Notes: a model not told the origin generated them from the sequence alone. Positions 25,556-36,012 are shown, numbered from the stretch's first letter. The stretch: DNA of 64,000 bases from Candidatus Phyllobacterium onerii (GCF_028331445.1 NZ_JAQMHX010000001.1:310001-374000), one strand, 5' to 3'. Numbers and translations: made by a program.

Positions 25556-28500
25556 ATGTCTCTGCGTTCGGTCATCGGCTTTTCGGCCTTCCTTCTCACT
25601 CTTTTCACTCTTTCCGCGCCGGTTGGCGCGGCGGAAATGAACCGCGATGTCATTACGACGAAGGACGGCGATTATTTCGGTTTTGACCTGCGTACGGAAC
25701 AGGATGTCACACAGGATCAGTGCGAGCTGGTCTGTCTCGCCGACCAGTCCTGCAAGGCATTCACCTACAACCCCAAGGTGAAATGGTGCTTTCTCAAATC
25801 CGATTTCAATCAGCTGAAAACGGCGCCGGGTTCCGTTGCCGGCAAGGTTGTGGAGACCGCCGATGAGCCCGATATCGGCGCCCCGCCAAAGTTACAATTC
25901 GTGTCCGATCAACTCGCGCAGGATGCACGGCAGGTCAAGGCAAGCCTGAACCTCACCGACGATCAGAAGGCGTTAGGTGCCGATGGTCTCGTCGCGGCCG
26001 GACGGGCCGAGGTTGCCAAGGGTAATATCGAGAACGCTCTCAAAGCATTCAGAGGCGCATTGGCGGTTACACCCGATAATGGCCCACTCTGGATCGAGAC
26101 GGCACGTGCAGCCAATCGCGCCGAGAAAAATACCTATATCGCCGGACAGGCAGCGCTAGCCGCGCTCAACGGCTACCAGTTGACGCGAACAACGCAAAGC
26201 CGCGCAGATGCGCTGGCAGTGCTCGGCGATGCGTTGCAGAACTCCGAGAACTATCGCGCCTCGCTTGACGCGTACAAAGCCAGCCTTGCCCTCGTCAACG
26301 CCAAGCCGGTTGAGGCTGCCTATCTCGACCTCAGGTCGCGGCAGGGCTTCCGCGTCACCAATCATACGATCGACGCGGATAGCGTTAACCCTCGCGCATG
26401 TGTCCAGTTCTCGGATCCTCTGGTGAAAATGGGCACCGACTATACGCCGTTCGTGACATTGAACGGAACTGCGCCGAAAGCGCTGGAGGCCAAGGGCAGC
26501 GAGATCTGTGTCGAGGGCCTTGAACATGGCCAGCGCTACAAGCTCGCCCTGCGTCCTGGACTGCCATCGGCGGTGGGCGAATCCCTTGAAGCGCCCGTCG
26601 ATCTTGATATCTACATCAAGGACCGCTCCGCCATGGTGCGCTTTACCGGCGATAGCTTCGTGCTGCCGAGCACAGCGCGTCGCGGCATTCCCATCGTTTC
26701 GGTCAATACGACCAGCGCCAATCTCAAGCTCTATCGCATCGGTGATCGAGGGCTGGCCCCGCTTCTGACCAGTTCGCAATTCCTGACGCAGATGGATGGC
26801 TATAGCGCTCAGCGTCTGCAGGATGAATCGGGTGAACTTGTCTGGCAGGGCACGATCGATCTTCAGTCCGACCTCAACAAGGATGTCGTCACTAGTTTCC
26901 CAGTCGATGAGGCCCTGCCGCAACGCAAGCCCGGCATCTATGTCCTGACTGCCGTTTCACCCGACGCAAAAAGCGATGAGTGGGACGCCCAGGCTACACA
27001 GTGGTTCGTCGTCTCCGATATCGGCCTCACCACCTATGCGGGTAATGACGGCCTCAATGTTTTTGCTCGCTCGCTTGCGTCGGCCCAGCCACTCATCGGT
27101 GTCGAGCTTCAGCTTCTTGCCAAGAACAACGAGATCCTTGGCACTGCCGTCACCGATACCGAGGGCCGCGCTACATTTACCGCCGGGCTGATGCGTGGCA
27201 CTGCAGCCACCGCTCCTGCAGTTATCACCGCCAAGAACGGCGATGCGGACTATGTTTTCCTCGACATGACACGGGCAGGCTTCGACCTTTCGGACCGCGG
27301 TGTCACCGGCCGTCCCGCGCCGGGCGCAATCGATATTCTGGCATGGACCGAACGCGGTATCTATCGCGCCGGCGAAACGGTGCACGCGTCCGCGCTCGCT
27401 CGGGATAACGCCGCCAATGCCGTCGAAAAACTGCCGCTGACATTTGTGTTCAAGCGGCCGGACGGCGTGGAGGATCGCCGGATGGTCAGTGACGGCGCAA
27501 ATCTCGGCGGGCATACGCTCGATCTGGAGTTGCAAGCCAACTCCATGCGCGGCACCTGGACGATGCAGATATTCACCGATCCGAAAGGATCGCCAATTGC
27601 AGAAAAGCAATTCCTGGTTGAGGATTTCGTGCCCGACCGGGTTGAGTTCGATCTGACCAGCGACGCCAAATTCATCGAAATCGGCAAGCCGACGCCGGTC
27701 AAGGTCGACGGCCGCTTTCTCTATGGCGCTCCCGCGGCGGGCCTGGAACTTGAAGGCGAACTCGCGCTGAAGCCGACACATGAAAGCGCAGATTTCAAGG
27801 GTTATCTCTTTGGGCTCGCCGATGAAGAGGCGAGTGAAAATGCGAGCGTACCGCTCGAAGACTTGCAGCCACTCGACGAGAATGGCAAGGCGACTTTCGA
27901 TGTATCGGTGGCAGATGCTCCGTCCACCACGCAGCTCCTCAACGCAAATGTCGTCGTGCGCATGCAGGAAGCAGGCGGCCGCGCCGTAGAGCGTACGTTG
28001 ACGCTGCCGGTCAAGCAGCTGGGCTCGATGATCGGCATCAAGCCGGAGTTCTCCGGTGCTCTCGCCGAAAACTCCGTTGGCAAATTTCATGTCATTGCTG
28101 TCGATGAGAATGGCCAGAGACAGGCCCTGCAGGGGCTTCAATGGAAACTCATCAGCGTTGAGCGCAACTACCAGTGGTATCGTGACGGCAACTCATGGAA
28201 ATACGAGCCCATCCTTTCGACCAAGCAAGTTGCGAATGGGGTAATCGATACGACGGCGGATGGCGCTGATATTTCAGTCCCGGTTACCTGGGGTCAGTTC
28301 CGTCTCGAGGTGGAAACCGCCGCCGCTGATGGCCCCGCCTCAAGCGTTGAATTCGATGCCGGCTACTATGTGGCAACTACTTCCACCGAAACGCCTGATG
28401 GTCTTCAGATCGCTCTCGACAAGGAAAACTATGCCCCCGGCGAGACGGCGAAATTGAAGGTTTCGCCGCGTTTCGCCGGCGAACTGCTGGTGACTGTCGG

Positions 28501-31009
28501 GGCCGAGAATTTGCTGGTGACAAAGCGCGCCAGCATTCCGGCCGAGGGTGGCGAAGTCGATATTCCTGTCACCGCTGACTGGGGTGCGGGGGCATACGTC
28601 ACCGCCACGTTGTTCCGTCCGGGTGACGCGCAGGAAACCCATATGCCGATGCGTGCCATCGGTGTCAAATGGCTCAACGTCAATCCGGGCGATCGCAAGC
28701 TTGCCGTAAAGCTGGATACGCCGCCGAAGACCGAACCGCGCAAGCCGTTGAACATCGCCCTCCAGGTCACTGGTGCCGGTGCGAACGAGGGCGCTTTCGT
28801 CACCGTGGCTGCAGTGGACGTCGGTATTCTCAATCTTACCCGTTATGAAGCACCGAATCCGGATGGCTGGTACTTCGGCCAACGGCAACTCGGTCTCGAG
28901 ATTCGCGACCTCTACGGCCGCCTGATCGATGGCTCGCAGGGTGCAACGGGCAAGCTGCGCACTGGCGGTGACGGCGCACAGATGCCGATGCAAGGCAGCC
29001 CACCCACCGAAAAGCTGATCGCCTTCTTCTCCGGGCCGGTCAAGCTGGACGCACAGGGTAAGGCCAATGTCAATTTCGACATTCCGCAATTCAACGGCAC
29101 CGCCCGTATTATGGCCGTCGCCTGGTCGAAATCGGGTGTTGGCCACGCCACGTCCGACGTGGTCATTCGCGATCCCGTAGTCGTCACCGCGAGCTTGCCG
29201 AAATTCCTTGCTCCCGGCGACAAAGCGGCATTGCGGCTCGATATCGCCAATACCGACGCGCCGGCAGGCGACTATCAGGTGCAGGTCACGAGCAATCCCG
29301 CGGTGAAGGTCGATCAACCGGCCGCGTCACAAACCGTCAATCTGGCTGCAGGTGGTAAGGCAAACCTTACGCTGCCACTAACCGGCAATCGGCCGGGCGA
29401 CGGGATCGTGTCGGTCAAATTGTCCAATGCCGCTGGTCTCTCGCTCGAGCAGACCTTGAATGTCCCGGTTCGACCGGCAACCTTGCCGATGACCGTGCGC
29501 AGGCCGATCAAGCTTGGACCCAACAGCAGCCTCAAGGTGGATAGCGAGTTGCTGGCTGGCAGTGTCCTGCAGGGGGCTTCCGTCAGTCTCAATGTCACCC
29601 GCTCGGCCGCCTTCGATATTCCAGCCTTGCTGATGACGCTCGATCGCTACCCCTATGGTTGCGCCGAACAGACGACCAGCCGCGCCCTGCCGTTGCTCTA
29701 TATGAGCGATCTCGCGAGGCAGTCTGGAATTGCCGATGATGGCGAAGTACAGAAACGCGTGCAGGAAGCGATCTACCGTGTCCTGTCGTATCAATCCTCT
29801 GCAGGCAGCTTCGGTCTTTGGTCTCCGGGGTCCGGTGACCTCTGGCTGGATGCCTATGTCACGGATTTCCTCACCCGTGCCCGCGAACAGAAATACAATG
29901 TGCCGGAACAGGCCCTCGTACAGGCGCTTGAAAACTTGCAGAACTCGCTGAGCTACGACGTGAATGTCAAGGATCAGGGCAATGAAATTGCCTATGCGCT
30001 CTACGTTCTGGCGCGTAACCGCAAGGCGGCCATTAGTGATCTGCGTTATTACGCAGACACGAAACTCGGCGAGTTCCCGACGCCGCTGTCACGCGCGCAT
30101 CTTGCCGCCGCCTTGTCGCTTTATGGCGATGCGCAACGTTCACAAAGCATCTTCACCAATGCCCTGCAACAGGCGACGACCGTCACCAATGTCAGCTTGG
30201 TTCGTTCCGACTACGGCTCGTCGCTGCGCGATGATGCTGCCGTTTTGGCGCTTGCTGCGGAGAGCCGGCCGGTCCCGCCCATTATCCCGCAACTGTCGAA
30301 GATCGTTGCCAACGAATGGGAACACAAGACCTATACGAGCACGCAGGAGCAAACATGGATGCTGCTTGCGGCGCGGGCTGTTCAGGACGGCGACAGGGAT
30401 CTGCAGCTCGACATCAATGGCGCTGCCCATAGCGGAGGCTATGCGGCACGATTGACCGGCGATGAACTGCTTGCCCAACCGGTGACCATCACCAATGCCA
30501 CTGCCGAACCTGTGTCGGCAGTGGTGACGACGGTGGCATCCCCGTCGCAGCCGCTGCCCGCCGGCGGCGATGGTTTCAACATCGAGCGCACCTACTACAC
30601 GCTCGATGGCAAGGAGGCCAATGTCAGCCAGGCCAAGCAGAACGAGCGCTATGTGGTTGTTTTGAAAGTGACCGAGAACAACAACTGGTCGTCGCGGGTG
30701 CTCATCACCGATCTTTTGCCGGCCGGTTTCGAAATCGATAATCCTGGCCTTGTAAATAGCGCCAGCCTGTCGAATTTCGACTGGGTCGGTGAAGTGGAGG
30801 CGGCGCACACGGAGTTTCGCAGCGATCGCTTTGTCGCCGCCTTTGACCGAGCGACGGGGGACAACGGCGAAATCACGCTGGCCTATGTGGTCCGTGCGGT
30901 AACACCCGGCACCTACGACCATCCGGCAGCCAGCGTCGAGGACATGTATCGTCCTCAGTTCTCCGCGCGCACGGCAACCGGTCGCATGGAGGTCGTCGCA
31001 GCACAATAA
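25556..31009 (+). CDS. Bacterial alpha-2-macroglobulin (YfhM-like)
   Basis: A large envelope protein of 1817 aa that traps attacking proteases, thought to guard the periplasm together with PBP1C. A signal peptide (about 1-26, ending VGAAE) is followed by a PAN/apple-like domain (about 30-105) with paired cysteines (CELVCLADQSCKAF). Macroglobulin domains follow. The thioester motif is GCAEQ with Cys1369 and Gln1372, inside the expected YPYGCAEQTTSR. No lipobox is evident, so it may be soluble in the periplasm or anchored only by the signal segment. GGGAGG precedes ATG. Its TAA shares one base with the pbpC start. Confidence 0.93.
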   Translation: MSLRSVIGFSAFLLTLFTLSAPVGAAEMNRDVITTKDGDYFGFDLRTEQDVTQDQCELVCLADQSCKAFTYNPKVKWCFLKSDFNQLKTAPGSVAGKVVETADEPDIGAPPKLQFVSDQLAQDARQVKASLNLTDDQKALGADGLVAAGRAEVAKGNIENALKAFRGALAVTPDNGPLWIETARAANRAEKNTYIAGQAALAALNGYQLTRTTQSRADALAVLGDALQNSENYRASLDAYKASLALVNAKPVEAAYLDLRSRQGFRVTNHTIDADSVNPRACVQFSDPLVKMGTDYTPFVTLNGTAPKALEAKGSEICVEGLEHGQRYKLALRPGLPSAVGESLEAPVDLDIYIKDRSAMVRFTGDSFVLPSTARRGIPIVSVNTTSANLKLYRIGDRGLAPLLTSSQFLTQMDGYSAQRLQDESGELVWQGTIDLQSDLNKDVVTSFPVDEALPQRKPGIYVLTAVSPDAKSDEWDAQATQWFVVSDIGLTTYAGNDGLNVFARSLASAQPLIGVELQLLAKNNEILGTAVTDTEGRATFTAGLMRGTAATAPAVITAKNGDADYVFLDMTRAGFDLSDRGVTGRPAPGAIDILAWTERGIYRAGETVHASALARDNAANAVEKLPLTFVFKRPDGVEDRRMVSDGANLGGHTLDLELQANSMRGTWTMQIFTDPKGSPIAEKQFLVEDFVPDRVEFDLTSDAKFIEIGKPTPVKVDGRFLYGAPAAGLELEGELALKPTHESADFKGYLFGLADEEASENASVPLEDLQPLDENGKATFDVSVADAPSTTQLLNANVVVRMQEAGGRAVERTLTLPVKQLGSMIGIKPEFSGALAENSVGKFHVIAVDENGQRQALQGLQWKLISVERNYQWYRDGNSWKYEPILSTKQVANGVIDTTADGADISVPVTWGQFRLEVETAAADGPASSVEFDAGYYVATTSTETPDGLQIALDKENYAPGETAKLKVSPRFAGELLVTVGAENLLVTKRASIPAEGGEVDIPVTADWGAGAYVTATLFRPGDAQETHMPMRAIGVKWLNVNPGDRKLAVKLDTPPKTEPRKPLNIALQVTGAGANEGAFVTVAAVDVGILNLTRYEAPNPDGWYFGQRQLGLEIRDLYGRLIDGSQGATGKLRTGGDGAQMPMQGSPPTEKLIAFFSGPVKLDAQGKANVNFDIPQFNGTARIMAVAWSKSGVGHATSDVVIRDPVVVTASLPKFLAPGDKAALRLDIANTDAPAGDYQVQVTSNPAVKVDQPAASQTVNLAAGGKANLTLPLTGNRPGDGIVSVKLSNAAGLSLEQTLNVPVRPATLPMTVRRPIKLGPNSSLKVDSELLAGSVLQGASVSLNVTRSAAFDIPALLMTLDRYPYGCAEQTTSRALPLLYMSDLARQSGIADDGEVQKRVQEAIYRVLSYQSSAGSFGLWSPGSGDLWLDAYVTDFLTRAREQKYNVPEQALVQALENLQNSLSYDVNVKDQGNEIAYALYVLARNRKAAISDLRYYADTKLGEFPTPLSRAHLAAALSLYGDAQRSQSIFTNALQQATTVTNVSLVRSDYGSSLRDDAAVLALAAESRPVPPIIPQLSKIVANEWEHKTYTSTQEQTWMLLAARAVQDGDRDLQLDINGAAHSGGYAARLTGDELLAQPVTITNATAEPVSAVVTTVASPSQPLPAGGDGFNIERTYYTLDGKEANVSQAKQNERYVVVLKVTENNNWSSRVLITDLLPAGFEIDNPGLVNSASLSNFDWVGEVEAAHTEFRSDRFVAAFDRATGDNGEITLAYVVRAVTPGTYDHPAASVEDMYRPQFSARTATGRMEVVAAQ

Positions 31010-33093
31010 TGTGGTCCACACGCAAACTCTGCATCGGCATTTCGGGCAATCTGGTGCTGGCTACGGTGCTTGCGTTTGGCCTCGACCTGGCCGACCGCGC
31101 TTTTCCACCGCCTCTGGAAAAGGCGCGGGAAGTCTCAACCGAGGTGCTGGATGCGGACGGGCAGTTGTTGCGCGCCTTTGCGACCTCCGAAGGCCGGTGG
31201 CGGCTCGGCACGACAGCAAAGGATGTCGATCCGCAATTCGTGCGGATGCTCATCGCCTATGAAGATCAGCGCTTCTGGCAGCACCGGGGCATCGACCCCG
31301 TCGCGCTTGCACGCGCCGCCGTGCAGCTAGTCAGCAATGGCCGTATTGTTTCCGGCGCCTCGACGCTGTCCATGCAGCTTGCCCGGCTGATCGAGCCGCG
31401 CGAGGGCAGATCACTCACGGCGAAGCTTCAGCAGCTTGCCCGCGCCCTGCAGATCGAGCGACGTTTGAGCAAGGCCGAAATCCTCGACCTCTATCTGTCA
31501 CTCGCGCCCTATGGCGGCAATCTCGAAGGGGTGCGCGCCGCAAGTCTTGCGTATTTTGGCAAGGAGCCGCGTCGCTTGACTGTCGCGCAGTCAGCGTTGC
31601 TCGTCGCTCTGCCGCAATTGCCAGAAAGACGCAGACCCGACCGCAATCTCACCTTGGCGGAAGCAGCGCGTGGCCGCGTTCTACACCGAATGGCAGTCGA
31701 GAAAGTTGTGGGTGAGGGCGAGGCCGAACGGGCGGGTCCTGCACCAATTCCGTCGCGGCGTTTGCAATTGCCAGCCTATGCAGCACATTTGGCGGAGGCC
31801 GCCCAGCGCAAGGAGCCGTCCGTCAGACGGCATCTGACAACACTGCACCGGCAGGTCCAGCAGGGATTGGAAGCAGTCGCGAGGGACGCAGCGGGCAAGC
31901 TCGGTCCCAAGGTGTCGGTTGCGATGATCATGGCGGACGTGCGCACCGGGGAGATCGTCGGCGAGGTTGGATCCGCTGATTACTTCGATGCAAGCCGCTC
32001 GGGCTGGATCGACATGACCCGGATCAATCGCTCGCCGGGCTCGACGCTCAAGCCCTTTATCTATGGCCTCGCCTTCGAGGATGGCCTGGTCAGCCAGGAA
32101 ACCATCATCGAGGATCGGCCCGCCGACTTCTTCGGCTACCGGCCGCGCAATTTCGATATGAGCTATCAGGGTGATGTCAGTATCCGGCAGGCGCTGCAGC
32201 TGTCGCTGAACGTTCCGGCTGTCCGCTTGCTCGATGCAGTCGGTCCTGCACGGCTGATGATGCGATTCCGCCGCTCGGAAGTTCGGCCGGTATTACCGCC
32301 AAATGAAACACCGGGCCTTGCCATTGGTCTCGGCGGTGTCGGCATCACCCTGAAGGACCTCGTCCAGCTCTATGCCGGCCTTGCTAATCGCGGCAGGCCA
32401 ATGCAACTCGGCGATGGAATTCAGGACAAGCCCGGCTCGATCGCGGGCGAGCCGCTGCTTGAACCGGTGGCGGCATGGAACGTTGCCGATATTCTCTCCG
32501 GTGTCATGCCGCCCCTCGGTTCCGGTCAACGCGGCATCGCTTATAAGACAGGCACGAGCTATGGGTACCGTGATGCGTGGTCGGTTGGTTTCGATGGCAA
32601 TTACGTGCTCGGTGTTTGGGTTGGCCGGCCTGACAATGGCGCAGTGCCGGGGCTGACTGGCTTCGGGTCAGCCGCGCCGATCTTGTTCGAAGGTTTCGCA
32701 AAATCCGGCGTCGCCATCACGCCTTTGCAGCCCGCTCCAGCGGGAGCTACCCGCATAGCGCAGGCGCAACTGCCAATCAGTCAGCGGCGGTTTTCGATGA
32801 ATTCGAGTGGCTTGCTTGCTTCCTCGACGCGAGAGCCGGCACCGCAGATCGTCTATCCGCCTGAAGGCGCACGCATCGAGCTTGGTGCAACAACAGGCGG
32901 TGAAATCATGCCGCTGGCGCTGAAACTGCAAGGCGGCCGCGCGCCCTTCCGTTGGCTGGCCAATGGCAAGCCCTTGCCGGAAACATCGCGCCGCCGCGTC
33001 AACCAATGGGTTCCTGACGGCGGTGGATATTCGACGCTCACAGTCATCGATTCAGTCGGCCGCGCGGCTAGCGTTCGGGTGTTTGTCGATTGA
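31009..33093 (+). CDS. pbpC: Penicillin-binding protein 1C
   Basis: An inner-membrane bifunctional peptidoglycan synthase, 694 aa. One N-terminal membrane anchor (about 8-25) precedes the GT51 glycosyltransferase domain, with EDQRFWQHRGIDPVALARA and the later SLAPYGGNLEGVRAASLAYF. In the transpeptidase domain the catalytic motif is SPGSTLKP (Ser-Thr-Leu-Lys), then SLN in LQLSLNVPA and KTG in AYKTGTSYGY. A PBP1C-specific C-terminal domain (about 610-694) ends the protein. The 1-base overlap with alpha-2-macroglobulin matches the pairing known in many proteobacteria. Confidence 0.95.
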   Translation: MWSTRKLCIGISGNLVLATVLAFGLDLADRAFPPPLEKAREVSTEVLDADGQLLRAFATSEGRWRLGTTAKDVDPQFVRMLIAYEDQRFWQHRGIDPVALARAAVQLVSNGRIVSGASTLSMQLARLIEPREGRSLTAKLQQLARALQIERRLSKAEILDLYLSLAPYGGNLEGVRAASLAYFGKEPRRLTVAQSALLVALPQLPERRRPDRNLTLAEAARGRVLHRMAVEKVVGEGEAERAGPAPIPSRRLQLPAYAAHLAEAAQRKEPSVRRHLTTLHRQVQQGLEAVARDAAGKLGPKVSVAMIMADVRTGEIVGEVGSADYFDASRSGWIDMTRINRSPGSTLKPFIYGLAFEDGLVSQETIIEDRPADFFGYRPRNFDMSYQGDVSIRQALQLSLNVPAVRLLDAVGPARLMMRFRRSEVRPVLPPNETPGLAIGLGGVGITLKDLVQLYAGLANRGRPMQLGDGIQDKPGSIAGEPLLEPVAAWNVADILSGVMPPLGSGQRGIAYKTGTSYGYRDAWSVGFDGNYVLGVWVGRPDNGAVPGLTGFGSAAPILFEGFAKSGVAITPLQPAPAGATRIAQAQLPISQRRFSMNSSGLLASSTREPAPQIVYPPEGARIELGATTGGEIMPLALKLQGGRAPFRWLANGKPLPETSRRRVNQWVPDGGGYSTLTVIDSVGRAASVRVFVD

Positions 33094-33102
33094 ATATGAA
33101 AG

Positions 33103-33122
33103 GGCGGCGCCATGGCGCCGCC
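33103..33122. terminator. Perfect palindrome, probable bidirectional terminator
   Basis: GGCGGCGCCATGGCGCCGCC is a perfect 20-bp palindrome placed 10 bases past the pbpC stop and before the 3' end of the convergent RcnB-like gene. The stem is very GC-rich. A poor T-run (TTGTC) follows on the plus strand, and TTTC on the minus strand. Confidence 0.6.
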
Positions 33123-33141
33123 TTGTCAAAATAGTTTCCCA

Positions 33142-33477
33142 TCAGCGTGCCTGAACGAGTGCTGAAATGATACCCGAAGTGATGCTGATCAAAGCATAAT
33201 CATTGTCGGCCTTGACCCACTGGTAACCGCGCGGTGGCGTCTTCAGATGATAGCGGTGATAATCGCGGACGACATTGCGGCGGTAGTTCGAGGGGAGTGC
33301 GTGGCCACGCGACCAGCGGGTCTTCTTCACCACCACGGTTTTCGTAACGACCCGCTTCTTTACCACGCGGTCCTGCTGATGACCGTAATGGCCACCCTTG
33401 TAATTCTGCTGTTGGGCGAACGCGGCAGGGGTCGCGATCAGGGAGATGGCAAGTGCTGCCAGAGCGATCTTTTTCAT
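33142..33477 (-). CDS. RcnB-family periplasmic protein
   Basis: A 111-aa protein with a clean signal peptide (MKKIALAALAISLIATPAAFA, cleaved near residue 21). A His/Lys/Arg-rich stretch follows (YKGGHYGHQQDRVVKKRVVT), then the RcnB-like core LPSNYRRNVVRDYHRYHLKT, PPRGYQWVKADNDYALI. RcnB proteins are small periplasmic proteins tied to nickel/cobalt homeostasis in E. coli, but most relatives are uncharacterised. GAGGAAACGAA precedes ATG. Confidence 0.8.
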   Translation of the reverse strand: MKKIALAALAISLIATPAAFAQQQNYKGGHYGHQQDRVVKKRVVTKTVVVKKTRWSRGHALPSNYRRNVVRDYHRYHLKTPPRGYQWVKADNDYALISITSGIISALVQAR

Positions 33478-33632
33478 TTCGTTTCCTCGTCAGTTACGCG
33501 GCTTGATTTAAACCACGGGTTGTCTTGGGACACTCCGGTTTTAGGCCCGACGAGATGAACGAAAACTGAATATCAATCTAAACAATTTGTAATGTTTTAA
33601 ATGGTTTATCGGGGATAGTTGAAGCCGGCGAA

Positions 33633-33661
33633 TGAATATCAGCCGTAGCGGCTGATATTCA
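33633..33661. terminator. dadA 3' hairpin overlapping the stop codon
   Basis: A perfect 13-bp inverted repeat, TGAATATCAGCCG and CGGCTGATATTCA around a TAG loop, includes the dadA stop codon (33639-33641). No T-run follows on the minus strand. It may stabilise the mRNA end as much as terminate it. Confidence 0.5.
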
Positions 33662-34895
33662 GCGGAGATGCGTCCACATCCGGCGATTTACCGGAAATTA
33701 TATCGGCGAGCACGCGGCCAGAGCCGCAGGACATGGTCCAGCCAAGTGTGCCGTGGCCGGTGTTGAGATAGAGATTCGAATACCTCGTACCGCCACCGAT
33801 TATGGGTGGACCATCCGGCGTCATCGGTCGCAAGCCCGCCCAAAAACTTGCCTTGCTCAAATCGCCGCCTTTCGGAAACAGATCACCAACCGAATGTTTC
33901 AGCGTCGCCTGTCGCGCATCGCGCAAAGCGAGATCATAGCCCGAAATCTCAGCAGTGCCGCCGGCGCGAATCCGGTCGCCGAGCCGCGTAATGGCAACCT
34001 TGTAAGTTTCATCCATGATGGTTGAAACGGGAGCCGCGTCAGCATCGGTGATCGGAACTGTGATGGAATATCCCTTTACCGGATAGACCGGAATATGCAC
34101 ACCAATGCGCCGCAACAGGAATGGCGAATAGCTGCCGAATGCAACGACATAGGCGTCTGCCGTCAGCTCCTCCGTCTCGGTCGAGACGCTGGCAATATGG
34201 TTCGTGCTGGTGTTGATCGAGGTGATCGTAGTGTTGAATCGGAATTTCACTCCGGCGTCGGCACAGAGAGCCGCGAGCTTCTCGGTAAACATCTGGCAGT
34301 CGCCGGTTTCATCGCCGGGCAGGCGCAAACCTCCCACAAATTTGCCGTTGACATGGGCCAATGCCGGTTCGGCCGCAACACATCCCGCAGGATCCAGAAG
34401 CTCGTAAGGTACGCCAAATCCCTTCAATATTTCGATGTCGCTGGCACTTCCGTCATATTGCTTCTGCGTGCGGAACAGCTGCAAAGTTCCCTGGGTGCGT
34501 TCATCATAGGGAATGGAGACTTCCGAACGCAGCGCCTTGAGGCAATCGCGGCTATATTCAGCGATTGGGACCATGCGTGACTTGTTGCGAGCATAACGCA
34601 CAGACGTACAGTTCCGCAGCATCTTGACCAGCCATAGCGCCATGTATGGATCGAATTTTGGCCGCACGACGAGTGGGCCGAAATGCATCAGCATCCATTT
34701 GATTGCCTTGACCGGGACACCGGGTCCGGCCCATGGCGAGGAATATCCCGGCGATATTTCTCCGGCATTGGCAAAGCTCGTCTCGCGCGCCGGGCCAGGC
34801 TGCCGGTCGATGACAGTGACCTCATGGCCCGCCTGCGCCAGATACCAGGCCGATGTGACGCCGACGACGCCACTGCCAAGGACGAGAACTTTCAT
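33639..34895 (-). CDS. dadA: D-amino acid dehydrogenase, small subunit
   Basis: An FAD-dependent membrane-associated oxidoreductase of 418 aa that converts D-amino acids (classically D-alanine) to keto acids and ammonia. The N-terminal FAD fold is [20 protein letters not shown], and DadA-type segments include [19 protein letters not shown] and the C-terminal [26 protein letters not shown] stands upstream of ATG 34895. No alanine racemase gene is adjacent in this window, unlike in some other bacteria. Confidence 0.92.
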   Translation of the reverse strand: MKVLVLGSGVVGVTSAWYLAQAGHEVTVIDRQPGPARETSFANAGEISPGYSSPWAGPGVPVKAIKWMLMHFGPLVVRPKFDPYMALWLVKMLRNCTSVRYARNKSRMVPIAEYSRDCLKALRSEVSIPYDERTQGTLQLFRTQKQYDGSASDIEILKGFGVPYELLDPAGCVAAEPALAHVNGKFVGGLRLPGDETGDCQMFTEKLAALCADAGVKFRFNTTITSINTSTNHIASVSTETEELTADAYVVAFGSYSPFLLRRIGVHIPVYPVKGYSITVPITDADAAPVSTIMDETYKVAITRLGDRIRAGGTAEISGYDLALRDARQATLKHSVGDLFPKGGDLSKASFWAGLRPMTPDGPPIIGGGTRYSNLYLNTGHGTLGWTMSCGSGRVLADIISGKSPDVDASPLNISRYG

Positions 34896-35052
34896 GACCG
34901 GGCTACTCCTTCAAGCAATGCGATACCCTTGGAAGAAAGGGCATGATGAGTCGCACTGTGTGTTGGCGAATTGGTTCTTTCCAGAGATTTCTTTCCTCAC
35001 GCGCGGAAATGTCCTGGTTTCTCGCGCCAGCACCAGAATCTGGACAAAATAA

Positions 35053-35074
35053 AAGGCCGGGAAAACCCGACCTT
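35053..35074 (-). terminator. Rho-independent terminator of cspA
   Basis: On the minus strand AAGGTCGGG and CCCGGCCTT form a 9-bp stem with one G-U pair and a four-base loop, followed by TTATTTT. It lies about 68 bases past the cspA stop. Confidence 0.75.
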
Positions 35075-35141
35075 CTCAAATTCGTCTCTGCTATCAGTGC
35101 CAGTACATCCGTGGTCAAAGACCGCGAAGACGAATTATTTA

Positions 35142-35351
35142 TCAGCCAGCCTGAAGCTGATCAGCAGTCATCTTGCCGGACTTGTTGTCACGGACCAATT
35201 CGAAGCTGATCTTCTGACCGTCATTGAGGCTGCGCATACCAGCGCGCTCAACGGCAGAGATGTGTACGAATACATCTGCTGAACCATCATCTGGTTGAAT
35301 GAAGCCGAAGCCTTTTGTGGAATTGAACCACTTTACTGTTCCAGTGCTCAT
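35142..35351 (-). CDS. cspA: Cold-shock domain protein
   Basis: A 69-aa single cold-shock domain protein that binds RNA and single-stranded DNA. RNP1 is KGFGFI and RNP2 is VFVHIS, in the canonical order after [23 protein letters not shown] 35351 is taken; the in-frame ATG 39 bases upstream adds non-family residues. The region upstream is A/T-rich and could give a leader of more than 100 bases, as is usual for cold-shock mRNAs. Confidence 0.93.
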   Translation of the reverse strand: MSTGTVKWFNSTKGFGFIQPDDGSADVFVHISAVERAGMRSLNDGQKISFELVRDNKSGKMTADQLQAG

Positions 35352-35697
35352 GATGAACCCTTTCAATGGAAATATTTTAATACAGGGCACGACGCGCCAT
35401 GCAGTTTTTAGCTCGATTTTTGAAGAAGGATCTTTCAGAGCGCCTGTGGCGCAATAAAACTAATTACAAACTACCAAATACCGATGGTGGATACATAGGG
35501 CTAAGCGCTTGTTTCGTCAATGCCAATGCCTGAGAAATAATCTCGAAAGACTGAACTAAAGTCTATTCCCCAGTCTTTTCGGGGCTTTTCTATTTCGAAA
35601 TATTTTCGCCAGCCGGCATTGGTACGCGAATATAAGACGGCAACCGATTCGTCATTGCACAGCAATCGAGTGACGCCCAGAGCCCGGATAGTAACTA
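35352..35697. other. Intergenic region upstream of cspA
   Basis: About 345 AT-rich bases. They hold the likely cspA leader with a small stem GCGCC/GGCGC (about 35440-35453). A second structure lies near 35557-35590: an 8-bp stem AAAGACTG/CAGTCTTT whose right arm is followed by CGGGG and then CTTTTCT. The last part could be a weak terminator for an unannotated plus-strand small RNA. No ORF of good quality seen. Confidence 0.35.
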
Positions 35698-35961
35698 CTA
35701 CTTGGCTTTGGCAGCTGTCCGGGTGGTCTTCTTTGCTTTTGGAGCAGCCGGCGGCCGGGCAGCGATTTCTGCCTGTTCTTCAGCTTCCTTTGCAAGCCGC
35801 AAAGCCTTGAGACGTGCCGTCTTGCTTTCCCACTTATGTGTTTCATCATTGATGATTGCAGAAGCAGCAGCGGTTGTTGCCAGACTTTTCTGTTCCGAAG
35901 GGCTCAGGACCCGTTTCGGGTGGACGCCAACTTCAGGCATCTGTTTTGGACTATGTTTCAT
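35698..35961 (-). CDS. Conserved hypothetical protein, Lys/Ala-rich
   Basis: An 87-residue cytoplasmic protein if started at ATG 35961 (alternatives: 35973, 35991). It begins MKHSPKQMPEVGVHPKRVLS and has a central helix with HKWESKTARLKALRLAKEAE. It ends in a Pro/Ala/Lys-rich tail that resembles DNA-binding or disordered basic tails. No domain recognised. It is one of a cluster of short stress-type genes between cspA and 38.5 kb. Confidence 0.55.
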   Translation of the reverse strand: MKHSPKQMPEVGVHPKRVLSPSEQKSLATTAAASAIINDETHKWESKTARLKALRLAKEAEEQAEIAARPPAAPKAKKTTRTAAKAK

Positions 35962-36012
35962 TGCATCTCGCATTATTGGATATACAACCATCGCACGCGA
36001 AACCTTCCAAGT

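Noticed and set aside
26957-28141. 394-codon minus-strand reading frame
   Set aside because: Antisense within the alpha-2-macroglobulin gene; composition is that of a shadow.
35557-35590. Small RNA ending in a terminator upstream of cspA
   Set aside because: Stem is short and no promoter was recognised; kept only as a remark in the intergenic entry.
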